A DNA stretch of 64,000 bases from assembly GCF_009208105.1 (NCBI RefSeq), contig NZ_WFKL01000001.1, positions 62,001 through 126,000 of the forward strand, written 5' to 3'. Shown in pieces: positions 9,582 through 18,599 of the stretch (its first letter is position 1; every line of letters begins with the position of its first letter). Origin of the DNA: Rouxiella sp. S1S-2 (GTDB lineage: Bacteria > Pseudomonadota > Gammaproteobacteria > Enterobacterales > Enterobacteriaceae). Both the position numbers and the translations under genes were made by a program. The notes under the pieces were generated by a model, which ran no database searches, was not told where the DNA came from, and was given only the letters and a program-made list of their open reading frames with translations.

Positions 9582-10283
9582 TTAAAGATCGGCAGGATCG
9601 ACCTGTTTCATGGTTTCAACCCGCATTAGCCAGTGGTACAAAGGTTCAAGCTGTTGAAAACCGATGACCAGCTCGTCAACCAGTGCGGGACTGAAAAGCT
9701 TCTCGACCTGATTATCCGTGGCCATCACCGCAAACGACTTTCGGTTGTACCAGGTGGCAATCTCGGGGTCCTGCTCTTTTACCAAAAGACGTTTGTAACT
9801 CTCACCCACCAGCTCAAAAGGTGAACGACAGCACTCTGCCACCTCAAGAAACTGCTCGGGTTGGCGAGAAAGCGTATGGCGGAACAGGTCCATGGTTTGT
9901 TTATTGGCGCTGTAATAACCCAGGCCGTAGCGCAGCATGTCGGGGCCAAGCTCGAAGAAGTAGACCGGTGCATCTTTCCAGTCCTTGCTCGGGCGTTTAA
10001 AGGTCAGCCACATGCGGCTGCGATAACGCGATTTATCATGGGAAAAACGCGTGTCGCGATGAATGCGCGACAGCGTTTTACCGATAGCAGGACGGATTTC
10101 GAACTGGGGATCGATGAGCAGCATGCTGGCGCTCAGCGCTTCCACCAGCGCGCGAAACGGCGTAAGAATTTCCCGATCGTACACGTGCCGATTTTCTTCA
10201 AACCACTCTTTGTCGTTTTCAATTCGTACCTGCTGAAGAAAATTCAGCCCTGGCTGACTGAAACCGCTGAACGTGGAGCTCAT
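9582..10283 (-). CDS. DUF2461 (TIGR02453) family protein of unknown function
   Basis: The 233-residue product matches the DUF2461 family pattern: FSQPGLNFLQQVRIENDKEW at the N-terminus, then FRALVEALSASM, RIHRDTRFSHDKSRYR and a C-terminal LEPLYHWLMRVE. There is no signal peptide or membrane segment, so it is probably cytoplasmic. Its biochemical role is not known to me. It lies 39 bp downstream of ilvA on the same strand, with an AGGGA ribosome-binding site and no intervening hairpin that I can see. It could therefore be the distal gene of the ilvGMEDA transcript. E. coli K-12 does not carry it here. It is convergent with ilvY. Confidence 0.85.
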   Translation of the reverse strand: MSSTFSGFSQPGLNFLQQVRIENDKEWFEENRHVYDREILTPFRALVEALSASMLLIDPQFEIRPAIGKTLSRIHRDTRFSHDKSRYRSRMWLTFKRPSKDWKDAPVYFFELGPDMLRYGLGYYSANKQTMDLFRHTLSRQPEQFLEVAECCRSPFELVGESYKRLLVKEQDPEIATWYNRKSFAVMATDNQVEKLFSPALVDELVIGFQQLEPLYHWLMRVETMKQVDPADL

Positions 10284-10322
10284 ACGCCGTCCCTGTTTTT
10301 AAATAAAACTTTTTAGTAAAAC

Positions 10323-11867
10323 CTAGCCCTGCAAAAAGAATCTGAACGCCGGATTATCCGATTCATTATGGCAATCGTAACCCAATGCAGAGAGGTTCTT
10401 TTCAAACTCAGGCTCTTGTTCGGTCAGCTCAAACGCAGCCAGCACGCGGCCAAAGTCGGTGCCGTGACTGCGATAGTGGAACAGCGAAATATTCCAGTGC
10501 GTGCCCAAGGTATGCAGGAATTTTAGCAGTGCCCCCGGAGACTCCGGGAATTCGAAGCTGTAAAGACGCTCGCGCAGCGGCTTGCTCGGACGACCGCCGA
10601 CCATGTAGCGCACGTGCAGTTTCGCCATCTCGTCATCGGACAAATCCACCACCTGATAACCGCCTTCGTTCAGCAGATCGATAATCTCTTTACGCTCGGC
10701 GTTGCCACGCGTCAAACGAACGCCAACAAAAATGCAGGCATTATCGGCATCGGCATAGCGGTAGTTGAATTCCGTGACTGAACGACCGCCCAGCAGCTGA
10801 CAGAAGTTCAGGAAGCTGCCCTTACGCTCGGGGATCGTTACGGCCAGCAGGGCTTCACGCTGTTCGCCAATCTCGCAGCGTTCTGATACATAACGCAAAC
10901 CATGGAAATTAACGTTGGCTCCCGACAGCACGTGCGCCAGGCGCTCGCCCTGAATATTATGCTCTTGCACATATTTCTTCAGACCCGCCAGCGCCAGCGC
11001 GCCCGAAGGCTCGGCGATGGCACGCACGTCTTCAAACAGGTCTTTCACTGCCGCACAGATGGCGTCACTGTCTACGGTTATCACGTCGTCGAGATATTCA
11101 CGACACAGGCGGAAGGTTTCATTGCCGATGCGTTTAACCGCTACGCCCTCGGCAAACAACCCCACGCGCGCCAGATCAACCGGTTCACCGGCGTCCAGCG
11201 CCGCGCGCAGGCAGGCTGAGTCTTCGGCTTCAACGCCAATGACTTTAATTTGCGGCATCAGCTGTTTGATTAACACCGCAACGCCCGCTGCTAGACCGCC
11301 GCCGCCGACCGGAACAAAGACTCGGTCGAGGTGCGCGTCCTGCTGCAGCAGTTCCATCGCCAGCGTTCCTTGTCCGGCGATCACCGCCGGATGGTCAAAA
11401 GGTGGCACAAAGGTCATGCCCTGTGACTGTGAAAGCTCAATCGCCTTGCCTTTAGCTTCATCAAAATTGGCGCCGTGCAGCAGAACTTCCCCGCCGAAAT
11501 TACGCACGGCATCCACTTTGATATCGGCCGTCGCGACCGGCATCACAATCAGCGCTTTTATCCCTTTTCGAGTTGCCGACAGGGCAACGCCCTGCGCGTG
11601 GTTACCGGCCGAAGCCGTGACCACGCCGCGTGCGCCCTGCTCTTCGGTCAATCCGGCAATCATCGCGTAGGCGCCGCGCAGTTTAAAACTGTGCACCGCC
11701 TGACGGTCTTCGCGCTTGACCAAAATAACGTTATTCAGGCGGGTCGAGATTTTTTCCATCACCTGCAATGGGGTAACTTGCGCCACCTCATAAACCGGCG
11801 CCCGCAACACGGCACGCAGATATTCTGCTCCGCTGGGTTGATCGGGCAAAGGTTGTGATACCGCCAT
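10323..11867 (-). CDS. ilvA: Threonine ammonia-lyase (threonine deaminase), biosynthetic
   Basis: PLP enzyme that deaminates threonine to 2-oxobutanoate, the committed step to isoleucine, and is inhibited by isoleucine. The 514 residues equal the E. coli enzyme. The PLP lysine is Lys62 in HSFKLRGAYA. The phosphate-binding glycine loop VGGGGLAAGVAV is near 185. Two C-terminal ACT-like regulatory repeats follow, from about residue 330 (LLAVTIPERKGSFLNF and LYSFEFPESPGALLKF). The start is 5 bp after the ilvD stop, so translation is probably coupled. Confidence 0.98.
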   Translation of the reverse strand: MAVSQPLPDQPSGAEYLRAVLRAPVYEVAQVTPLQVMEKISTRLNNVILVKREDRQAVHSFKLRGAYAMIAGLTEEQGARGVVTASAGNHAQGVALSATRKGIKALIVMPVATADIKVDAVRNFGGEVLLHGANFDEAKGKAIELSQSQGMTFVPPFDHPAVIAGQGTLAMELLQQDAHLDRVFVPVGGGGLAAGVAVLIKQLMPQIKVIGVEAEDSACLRAALDAGEPVDLARVGLFAEGVAVKRIGNETFRLCREYLDDVITVDSDAICAAVKDLFEDVRAIAEPSGALALAGLKKYVQEHNIQGERLAHVLSGANVNFHGLRYVSERCEIGEQREALLAVTIPERKGSFLNFCQLLGGRSVTEFNYRYADADNACIFVGVRLTRGNAERKEIIDLLNEGGYQVVDLSDDEMAKLHVRYMVGGRPSKPLRERLYSFEFPESPGALLKFLHTLGTHWNISLFHYRSHGTDFGRVLAAFELTEQEPEFEKNLSALGYDCHNESDNPAFRFFLQG

Positions 11868-11872
11868 GACAG

Positions 11873-13723
11873 TTAGCCTCCCAGCTTACTCTTGTCGCGA
11901 ATTGCGCCTTTGTCGGCGCTGGTCGCCAGCAACGCATAGGCACGCAGGGCATAGGAAACTTCACGAACGCGATTTTTAGGCGTCCAGGCTTTATCGCCAC
12001 GGGCCAGTTCAATTTCGCGACGTGCAGCCAGTTCGCTGTCTGACACGTCAAGCACCATGCCGCGATTAGGAATGTCGATGTCGATGATATCGCCGTCTTC
12101 GATAAGCGCAATCAGGCCGCCGCTGCCCGCTTCAGGAGAAACGTGGCCGATAGACAAGCCTGAAGTACCGCCGGAGAAACGACCGTCGGTGATAAGCGCA
12201 CAGGCTTTACCCAGCCCCATCGATTTCAGGTAGGTGGTCGGATAGAGCATTTCCTGCATGCCCGGTCCGCCTTTGGGTCCTTCGTAACGAATAACGACCA
12301 CGTCACCCGCAACCACTTTGCCGCCGAGAATCGCTTCTACCGCCGCATCCTGGCTTTCGTACACTTTGGCCGGGCCACGGAAGGTCAGGTTGTCTTTATC
12401 AACGCCTGCGGTTTTAACGATACTGCCGTCAATCGCCATGTTGCCGTAAAGCACGGCCAGGCCGCCTTCTTTGCTGAATGCGTGGTCGAGAGAACGAATA
12501 CAGCCTTCTGCACGGTCATCGTCCAGCGTGTCCCAGCGGCAGTCCTGCGAGAACGCCTTGGTGGTACGGATACCGGCCGGGCCTGCGCGGAACATTTTTT
12601 TAATCGCTTCGTCTTCGGTCAGCATGATGTCGTATTTTTGCAGCGTCTCGGGGAAGTTCATCTCCAGCACGTTGCTCACATTACGATTCATCAAACCCGC
12701 GCGGTCGAGCTCGCCCAGAATACCCCAGACGCCACCGGCGCGGTGAACGTCTTCCATATGATACTTCGGCGTACTTGGCGCAACTTTACACAGGTGTGGG
12801 ACCTTGCGGGACAGCGCATCGATGTCGGTCATGTTGAAATCGATTTCGCCTTCCTGCGCGGCAGCCAGCAGGTGCAGAATGGTGTTGGTTGAGCCACCCA
12901 TCGCGATGTCCAGCGTCATGGCGTTTTCGAACGCGGCTTTGCTGGCAATGCTGCGCGGCAATACGCTTTCGTCATCTTTTTCGTAGTAACGCTTGGCCAG
13001 GCTTACGATGCGCGTACCGGCAGACAGGAACAGCTCTTTACGGTCGGCGTGGGTCGCCAGCAGTGAGCCATTGCCAGGCTGGGACAGGCCCAGCACTTCG
13101 GTCAGACAGTTCATCGAGTTGGCAGTGAACATACCGGAGCATGAACCACAGGTCGGACACGCAGAACGCTCGATTTGCTCGCTGTCGGCGTCGCTGACTT
13201 TCGGGTTGGCACCCTGAATCATCGCGTCAACCAAGTCGAGTTTGATGATTTTGTCAGACAGCTTGGTTTTACCCGCTTCCATTGGACCACCGGAAACGAA
13301 GATAACCGGAATGTTAAGGCGCAGAGCGGCCATCAGCATTCCCGGGGTGATTTTGTCACAGTTGGAGATACATACCATGGCGTCGGCGCAGTGCGCGTTG
13401 ACCATATACTCCACTGAGTCGGCAATCAGCTCGCGCGAAGGCAGTGAATACAGCATGCCGCCGTGGCCCATGGCAATACCGTCGTCCACGGCAATGGTGT
13501 TGAACTCTTTTGCCACACCGCCGCAGGCTTCTATCTGTTCTGCGACCAGCTTGCCCATGTCACGCAGGTGAACGTGACCCGGTACGAACTGGGTAAAGGA
13601 GTTAACGACGGCGATAATCGGTTTATTAAAATCGTCGTCAGTCATTCCGGTGGCGCGCCATAATGCGCGGGCGCCGGCCATGTTGCGGCCTTGAGTCGTG
13701 GTAGCGGAACGTAACTTTGGCAT
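11873..13723 (-). CDS. ilvD: Dihydroxy-acid dehydratase
   Basis: Iron-sulfur enzyme that dehydrates dihydroxyisovalerate and dihydroxymethylvalerate to the keto acids. The 616 residues match the family. Cluster cysteines are in [12 protein letters not shown] and in [19 protein letters not shown]. The C-terminal half has [19 protein letters not shown]. The start [19 protein letters not shown] is typical of the family. It is fourth in the ilvGMEDA operon, 69 bp after ilvE. Confidence 0.98.
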   Translation of the reverse strand: MPKLRSATTTQGRNMAGARALWRATGMTDDDFNKPIIAVVNSFTQFVPGHVHLRDMGKLVAEQIEACGGVAKEFNTIAVDDGIAMGHGGMLYSLPSRELIADSVEYMVNAHCADAMVCISNCDKITPGMLMAALRLNIPVIFVSGGPMEAGKTKLSDKIIKLDLVDAMIQGANPKVSDADSEQIERSACPTCGSCSGMFTANSMNCLTEVLGLSQPGNGSLLATHADRKELFLSAGTRIVSLAKRYYEKDDESVLPRSIASKAAFENAMTLDIAMGGSTNTILHLLAAAQEGEIDFNMTDIDALSRKVPHLCKVAPSTPKYHMEDVHRAGGVWGILGELDRAGLMNRNVSNVLEMNFPETLQKYDIMLTEDEAIKKMFRAGPAGIRTTKAFSQDCRWDTLDDDRAEGCIRSLDHAFSKEGGLAVLYGNMAIDGSIVKTAGVDKDNLTFRGPAKVYESQDAAVEAILGGKVVAGDVVVIRYEGPKGGPGMQEMLYPTTYLKSMGLGKACALITDGRFSGGTSGLSIGHVSPEAGSGGLIALIEDGDIIDIDIPNRGMVLDVSDSELAARREIELARGDKAWTPKNRVREVSYALRAYALLATSADKGAIRDKSKLGG

Positions 13724-13792
13724 GCTCTATTCACTCCAATAAATGCTTTTATGCGGACGGCGCAACCGCCGTCCGCCGAATATAGTTCTACG

Positions 13793-14725
13793 TTATTCTG
13801 GATTGACCTGGTCTAACCAACCATATTTGTCTTCGGTTTCACCGGTGAACAGGCCGAAGAATGCGCTCTGTATTTTCTGAGTAATCGGACCTCGTTTGCC
13901 TTCGCCAACCTGAATACCGTCTACGCTGCGAACCGGCGTAATTTCTGCCGCGGTGCCAGACATAAACACTTCATCGGCCAGATACAGAGACTCGCGAGAC
14001 AGCACCTGCTCACGCACTTCGATACCCAGATCTTTTGCTAATTTAATGATAGCGTCACGGGTGATGCCCGGCAGTGCAGATGAAGTGAACGGCGGAGTAA
14101 ACAGAATGCCCTCTTTCACTTCGAACAGATTTTCGCCCGCGCCTTCAGAAACGTAGCCATTCACGTCCAGTGCGATACCTTCCTGGTAACCGTGGCGGCG
14201 TGCTTCGCTGCCCACCAGCAGGGAGGAAAGGTAGTTACCCCCGGCTTTCGCGGCGGTTGGAATGGTGTTTGCCGCAACACGATTCCATGAAGAAACCATG
14301 GCATCGATACCGTTTTCCAACGCTTCAGCACCGAGGTAAGCGCCCCAAGGGAAGGCCGCGATGATCACATCAGTTTCATAACCGTCCGGCGGGTTAACGC
14401 CCAAACCTACGTCGCCAACAAAGACCAGCGGACGAATATATGCGCTTTTCAGTTTATTTTTGCGCAGCACGTCACGGCAAGCTTCCATCAATTCTTCAAC
14501 GGACTGCTTAACAGGGAATCGATAGATTTTTGCAGAGTCATGCAGACGCTGCATATGTTCACGATGACGGAAAACCACTGGTCCTTTGTGCGAGTCGTAG
14601 CAGCGGACGCCTTCAAATACTGACGTGCCGTAGTGCAGTGCGTGGGACATCACGCTTACCTTTGCGTCTTCCCACTTAACCATCTCGCCATTGAACCAAA
14701 TAAAATCAGCTTTCTTCGTAGACAT
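13793..14725 (-). CDS. ilvE: Branched-chain-amino-acid aminotransferase
   Basis: Class IV PLP aminotransferase for the last step of valine, isoleucine and leucine synthesis. The 310 residues compare with 309 in E. coli. The catalytic lysine sits in TAAKAGGNYLSSLLVG near residue 160. The class IV signature is visible as EGIALDVNGYVSEGAGENLF near residue 180. The start MSTKKADFIWFNGEMVKWED lies 15 bp downstream of ilvM. Confidence 0.98.
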   Translation of the reverse strand: MSTKKADFIWFNGEMVKWEDAKVSVMSHALHYGTSVFEGVRCYDSHKGPVVFRHREHMQRLHDSAKIYRFPVKQSVEELMEACRDVLRKNKLKSAYIRPLVFVGDVGLGVNPPDGYETDVIIAAFPWGAYLGAEALENGIDAMVSSWNRVAANTIPTAAKAGGNYLSSLLVGSEARRHGYQEGIALDVNGYVSEGAGENLFEVKEGILFTPPFTSSALPGITRDAIIKLAKDLGIEVREQVLSRESLYLADEVFMSGTAAEITPVRSVDGIQVGEGKRGPITQKIQSAFFGLFTGETEDKYGWLDQVNPE

Positions 14726-14740
14726 TCTTCTTTTCCTTAC

Positions 14741-15016
14741 TTACGCGTTGGCGCGTATTTGTTGGTTAGTTAGTTGTGATGTGTGTTGCTGGACTTCGAC
14801 ACAGGCGACATCCATTAATTTGCTTAACTGTACTGACAGTAAATCGACTGACCGCAGGCTGGCAACGGTCAATTCAATATTAATATTTTCTTCATTGACC
14901 ATCGGGGACATATTCATGGCGCAAACCTGAAATCCGCGGTGGCGAACCACGCGCAGTACGCGCTCCAACATTTCCGGACGGAAGCGGGCCTGAATTGAGA
15001 CGTTATGCTGCATCAT
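14741..15016 (-). CDS. ilvM: Acetolactate synthase II small (regulatory) subunit
   Basis: The 91-residue ACT-domain protein pairs with IlvG to form acetohydroxyacid synthase II. The core motif [20 protein letters not shown] is typical of ALS small subunits. The length and sequence closely follow E. coli IlvM, apart from a slightly longer, divergent C-terminus ([12 protein letters not shown]). The start codon overlaps the ilvG stop by 4 bp, indicating translational coupling. Confidence 0.97.
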   Translation of the reverse strand: MMQHNVSIQARFRPEMLERVLRVVRHRGFQVCAMNMSPMVNEENINIELTVASLRSVDLLSVQLSKLMDVACVEVQQHTSQLTNQQIRANA

Positions 15017-16659
15017 GACATTTTCTCCAACATGGTTTCGTTGCCTGCACCCGGCGGTACCAAAGGCCAGACATTTTGATTTTCGTCGATGGATACCTGA
15101 AGCAGATAAGGGCCTTTACTATTGAAGAAAGCGTCCAGAGCAGCGTCGACTTGGTCTTTACGGCTGATACGTTGGCCCGGGATATCGAATGCGCTGGCCA
15201 ACGTTATAAAATCGGGGTTATCTGAGAGGTTGGTTTCACTGTAGCGTCCATCAAAAAACAGTTCCTGCCACTGTCGAACCATCCCTAACCGCTGGTTATC
15301 CAGCAGCAGGATTTTCAGCGGTAACTGTTTTCGCTTGATGGTGCCCAGCTCCTGAACATTCATCATGAATGAACCATCACCAGAAACGCAGATAACCATA
15401 TCATCAGGGCGAGCAACCTGTGCACCTACGGCGGCAGGAACGCCAAAGCCCATCGTTCCCAGACCACTCGAGGTGATGAAATTCTCGGGACGTGAGAAAG
15501 TCATATGCTGCGCGGTCCACATTTGATGCTGGCCCACGTCGGTTGTCACCACGGTATTGGCGTCCTTGCGATCGGAAATTTGCTTGAGCAACAGCGGGGC
15601 GAAAATAGCCTCACCCGGGTGGTCATAGCGCCACTCGCCGGTTGCTTTCAACGTCATGACTTCATCACGCCACGCATTGATTGATAATGGTTGTTCCAGC
15701 GCAGGCAGCATAGCGGATAAGGAGCCTTGCAGTGCGACGTGCGCCTGACGCAGTTTGTTTAATTCTGCCGGGTCGATATCCATGTGGATAACGCGGGCAT
15801 GTGGCGCGAAGGTGTTCAGCTTGCCGGTTACGCGGTCGTCGAAACGTGCACCGACGGCGATCAGCAGGTCACAGGACTGCACCGCCACATTGGCGGCCTT
15901 GGTGCCGTGCATGCCCAACATGCCCAAGTAACAAGGGTCGTTGGCATCCGGTGCGCCCAATCCTTTAAGTGTAGCAACGCAGGGAATTCCCGTAGCACGA
16001 ATAAACGCGCGCAGGGCGGGAACGGCTCCGGCAATACCCACGCCACCGCCGACGTAAAGCATCGGTTTCTGCGCGGCGGCGATCATGGCATACGCCTGTG
16101 CTAATTCGGTAAGGGGTTGCGGCATTTCTTGCTCAACAGGCATCAGATGCGGTAATAAATCGCCCACCGCCAATTGGATGTCTTTAGGGATATCAACCAA
16201 TACCGGCCCTGGACGGCCGCTGCTGGCTATGGCGAAGGCTTCCGCCATGATTTCCGGCAGTGCCTCCAGCGACTCAACCAAAAAGCTGTGTTTGGTGCAG
16301 GCCAGAGACAGGCCCAATACGTCGATTTCCTGAAAGGCATCGGTGCCAATGAAGGCGGAGCCTACCTGACCAGTGATAGCAACCACCGGAACGGAGTCCA
16401 TCAACGCGTCGGCAAGGCCGGTTATCAGATTGGTAGCTCCCGGACCGGAGGTGGCGATACATACGCCAACTTTGCCGGTTGAACGGGCATAGCCGATTGC
16501 TGCCATTGCCGCGCCTTGCTCGTGTCGGCACAGTAGGTGTTCCACGCCGCCGTCATAGAGTGCGTCGTATACTGGCATAATTGCTCCGCCAGGATAACCA
16601 AAGACCATCTCGACCCCTTGCGAACGCAAAGCTTGTACTACCCACTGTGCACCATTCAT
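15013..16659 (-). CDS. ilvG: Acetolactate synthase II catalytic subunit, intact
   Basis: ThDP- and FAD-dependent enzyme condensing pyruvate with pyruvate or 2-oxobutanoate; AHAS II is the valine-resistant isozyme. The 548-residue reading frame is continuous. The ThDP-activating glutamate is Glu47 in [16 protein letters not shown], and the ThDP/Mg motif [15 protein letters not shown] is near residue 428. E. coli K-12 carries an inactivating frameshift in this gene; none is present here. Expression should be governed by ilvL attenuation just upstream. Confidence 0.98.
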   Translation of the reverse strand: MNGAQWVVQALRSQGVEMVFGYPGGAIMPVYDALYDGGVEHLLCRHEQGAAMAAIGYARSTGKVGVCIATSGPGATNLITGLADALMDSVPVVAITGQVGSAFIGTDAFQEIDVLGLSLACTKHSFLVESLEALPEIMAEAFAIASSGRPGPVLVDIPKDIQLAVGDLLPHLMPVEQEMPQPLTELAQAYAMIAAAQKPMLYVGGGVGIAGAVPALRAFIRATGIPCVATLKGLGAPDANDPCYLGMLGMHGTKAANVAVQSCDLLIAVGARFDDRVTGKLNTFAPHARVIHMDIDPAELNKLRQAHVALQGSLSAMLPALEQPLSINAWRDEVMTLKATGEWRYDHPGEAIFAPLLLKQISDRKDANTVVTTDVGQHQMWTAQHMTFSRPENFITSSGLGTMGFGVPAAVGAQVARPDDMVICVSGDGSFMMNVQELGTIKRKQLPLKILLLDNQRLGMVRQWQELFFDGRYSETNLSDNPDFITLASAFDIPGQRISRKDQVDAALDAFFNSKGPYLLQVSIDENQNVWPLVPPGAGNETMLEKMS

Positions 16660-16751
16660 CTTTATTCCCCTGCCTTTTGGCTACTAGCGCAGAATATTAT
16701 GCTGTTGTTCATATTTTCTCCCGCCTCTTTCCGCTACAAATTAATCTGACC

Positions 16752-16786
16752 AAAAAAAAACCCCCGTACCTTTCGGTGCGGGGGTT
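16752..16786 (-). terminator. ilvGMEDA attenuator (intrinsic terminator)
   Basis: Stem AACCCCCGTACC / GGTGCGGGGGTT (16759-16770 and 16775-16786) with a TTTC loop and one mismatched base pair. It is followed on the minus strand by nine U residues (16752-16760). It lies between the ilvL stop and the ilvG start. Read-through should depend on ribosome stalling at Ile/Val/Leu codons in ilvL. Confidence 0.95.
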
Positions 16787-16809
16787 CTTTTCAGGTTCAG
16801 GCTTGTTTA

Positions 16810-16908
16810 TTAAGCCTTTCTTCGTCCAAGTGCAGCCCCGCACGGTGGGATAATAATCACCACCACACGAATAACGACTAGGCTTAGTACTAGGACGAGG
16901 GCTTTCAT
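16810..16908 (-). CDS. ilvL: ilvGMEDA operon leader peptide
   Basis: A 32-codon reading frame starts at the ATG complement 16906-16908 and ends in TAA at 16810-16812. The peptide begins MKALVLVLSLVV, continues IRVVVIIIPPCGAAL and ends GRRKA. It has the same length as E. coli IlvL and the identical core VVVIIIPPCGAALGR. Seventeen of the 32 residues are Ile, Val or Leu (including ATT-ATT-ATC and GTG-GTG-GTG runs), so charged tRNA levels for these amino acids control pausing. Four Leu codons are CTA or CTC, rare in this genome. This is attenuation control of the whole ilv operon. Confidence 0.96.
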   Translation of the reverse strand: MKALVLVLSLVVIRVVVIIIPPCGAALGRRKA

Positions 16909-17061
16909 TTTTAGGTTTCTTAATTTCTTATTTCGAACGATTGCCTACAGAGTTATCACAGTTAGATGAGTAAAGACAATACTTTTCTTACGTTATTAAC
17001 TCAGGCCGTTGTACAAAAAATCACAAAAAACTCAGGTTTTTCAGGCTCTCGAGTCGAGATC

Positions 17062-18279
17062 TTAGCCTTTAACATTTGATGCGGCAGTAATGACCTTACC
17101 CCGAGTATCCCGTCCGAAGAACACCAGCACTGAAATCACAATCGCCACCGTTCCGGCGACCATCGCCATCGCTAATCCGTAGTTGTGGCCATGACTTTCG
17201 GCAATATAAACTTGCAGTGTTGCGTTAACAGAAGCGATCAGGTTACCCAACTGATAAACGAAACCAGGAAGAACGGCCCGCGTATTGTCCGGCACCAGTT
17301 CGGTAAGGTAACTCGGTATCACACCCCATGCACCCTGCACCGTAAACTGCATCAGGAAAGCACCGAGTCCCAAAGTCCATGACCCACCGGCAAACGCCCA
17401 CAGCGGCAGAACCGGCAGCGACAGCAGCGCGGCGATAATAATGGCTTTCTTGCGGCCAATTCGCTCGGACAAGATGCCGAAGGTGACACCACCAATGATC
17501 GAGGCGATGTTGTAGCAGATAGCGATAATACTGACGGTATGGGCGTCAAATCCGTGCTGAACTTTCAGGAAGGTCGGATAAAGATCCTGAGTCCCGTGAC
17601 TGAAGAAGTTAAACGCCGCCATCAGTACCACCAGATACACGCACAGTTTCCAGTGCGTTTTCAGCACGGGAAGCAGCGCGGTACTTTCATGGCGTTCGCG
17701 AGCCGCCAGCCAGACCGGTGACTCCTGAACTTTGAAATAGATAAACGGCAGCAGGAAAATCGGCACCGCGCCGATAACAAACATGCCGCGCCAGCCCACT
17801 ACGTTATAGAGCAACCCATAAACCACGCCCGCCAGCAGATATCCAAACGGGTAACCTGCCTGGAAAATACCGGACATCAGACCGCGTGAACGGTCTGGAA
17901 TAGTCTCCATCGCCAGCGATGATGCCACGCCCCATACGCCGCCCATTGCCACGCCGTAAATCACCCTGAGGATCAGGAAAACGGTCAGCGACGGCGCCGC
18001 AGCGGTGCAGAGTTCGAAGAAAGAGAAGAACAGAATATTGACCATCAGCACCGGCTTGCGCCCGAACTTTTCAGCCGCGCGGCCAAACAGCAACGCACCA
18101 ATCGGTCGCACCGCTAACGTAAGTAAAATGGCCAACGTCACGTCTTTAATATCAACGTGATACGAGGTGGCGATATCACTGAGCAAAAAAACCAGCAGAA
18201 AGAAGTCGAAGGCGTCCAGAGTCCAACTAAGGAAACTGGCAATGGCGACATTACGTTGCCGGGAAGTCCAACCAAACAT
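17062..18279 (-). CDS. MFS transporter, sialate/carboxylate (SHS-like) family
   Basis: The 405-residue inner-membrane carrier has about twelve hydrophobic segments. It carries two MFS loop signatures, FGRAAEKFGRKPVLM (loop 2-3) and FGILSERIGRKKAII (loop 8-9), and the N-terminal LSWTLDAFDFFLL typical of sialate/lactate (NanT/JEN1-type) proton symporters. The substrate cannot be read from the sequence; a monocarboxylate or sialate-like acid is the family-based guess. It lies between the ilvL promoter region and yifB, where E. coli K-12 has no such gene. Coding composition resembles its neighbours, so recent transfer is not evident. A single-gene unit is likely. Confidence 0.8.
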   Translation of the reverse strand: MFGWTSRQRNVAIASFLSWTLDAFDFFLLVFLLSDIATSYHVDIKDVTLAILLTLAVRPIGALLFGRAAEKFGRKPVLMVNILFFSFFELCTAAAPSLTVFLILRVIYGVAMGGVWGVASSLAMETIPDRSRGLMSGIFQAGYPFGYLLAGVVYGLLYNVVGWRGMFVIGAVPIFLLPFIYFKVQESPVWLAARERHESTALLPVLKTHWKLCVYLVVLMAAFNFFSHGTQDLYPTFLKVQHGFDAHTVSIIAICYNIASIIGGVTFGILSERIGRKKAIIIAALLSLPVLPLWAFAGGSWTLGLGAFLMQFTVQGAWGVIPSYLTELVPDNTRAVLPGFVYQLGNLIASVNATLQVYIAESHGHNYGLAMAMVAGTVAIVISVLVFFGRDTRGKVITAASNVKG

Positions 18280-18599
18280 GATGAGTTACCTTATTCGAAT
18301 AGTAGGGGGTGACGACTGCTCAGGTAAGATGTATTTGTTTATTTATTGTTAAATACACTGCTTTAATTAATACACGCGGCTTAAATAGCCAGCAAGATTA
18401 TTAGCGGGCTAATTTGTATCGAAAAAAGGCTAAGTGTTAATGAGTGTTGCGGGGGATTTGGAGAAGCTTCGCAAAGGTATGCAGGTTGATGCGTGTTGCA
18501 AAGAAAACCTGCGGCAGGTCTTGGAGAAAAACGCTTTGCCGATTCACGGCCAGAGTTTGCGCGACCATAATGCGTTTTTCATGCACACAGGGAGGCTGC
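18280..18599. other. Intergenic region between the MFS gene and yifB
   Basis: These 320 bp separate two divergent genes and should contain both promoters. The right end carries the yifB Shine-Dalgarno GGAGG at 18591-18595. Short reading frames exist across 18434-18599 but show no conserved start or family resemblance. I see no repeat, tRNA or clear operator. Confidence 0.5.
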
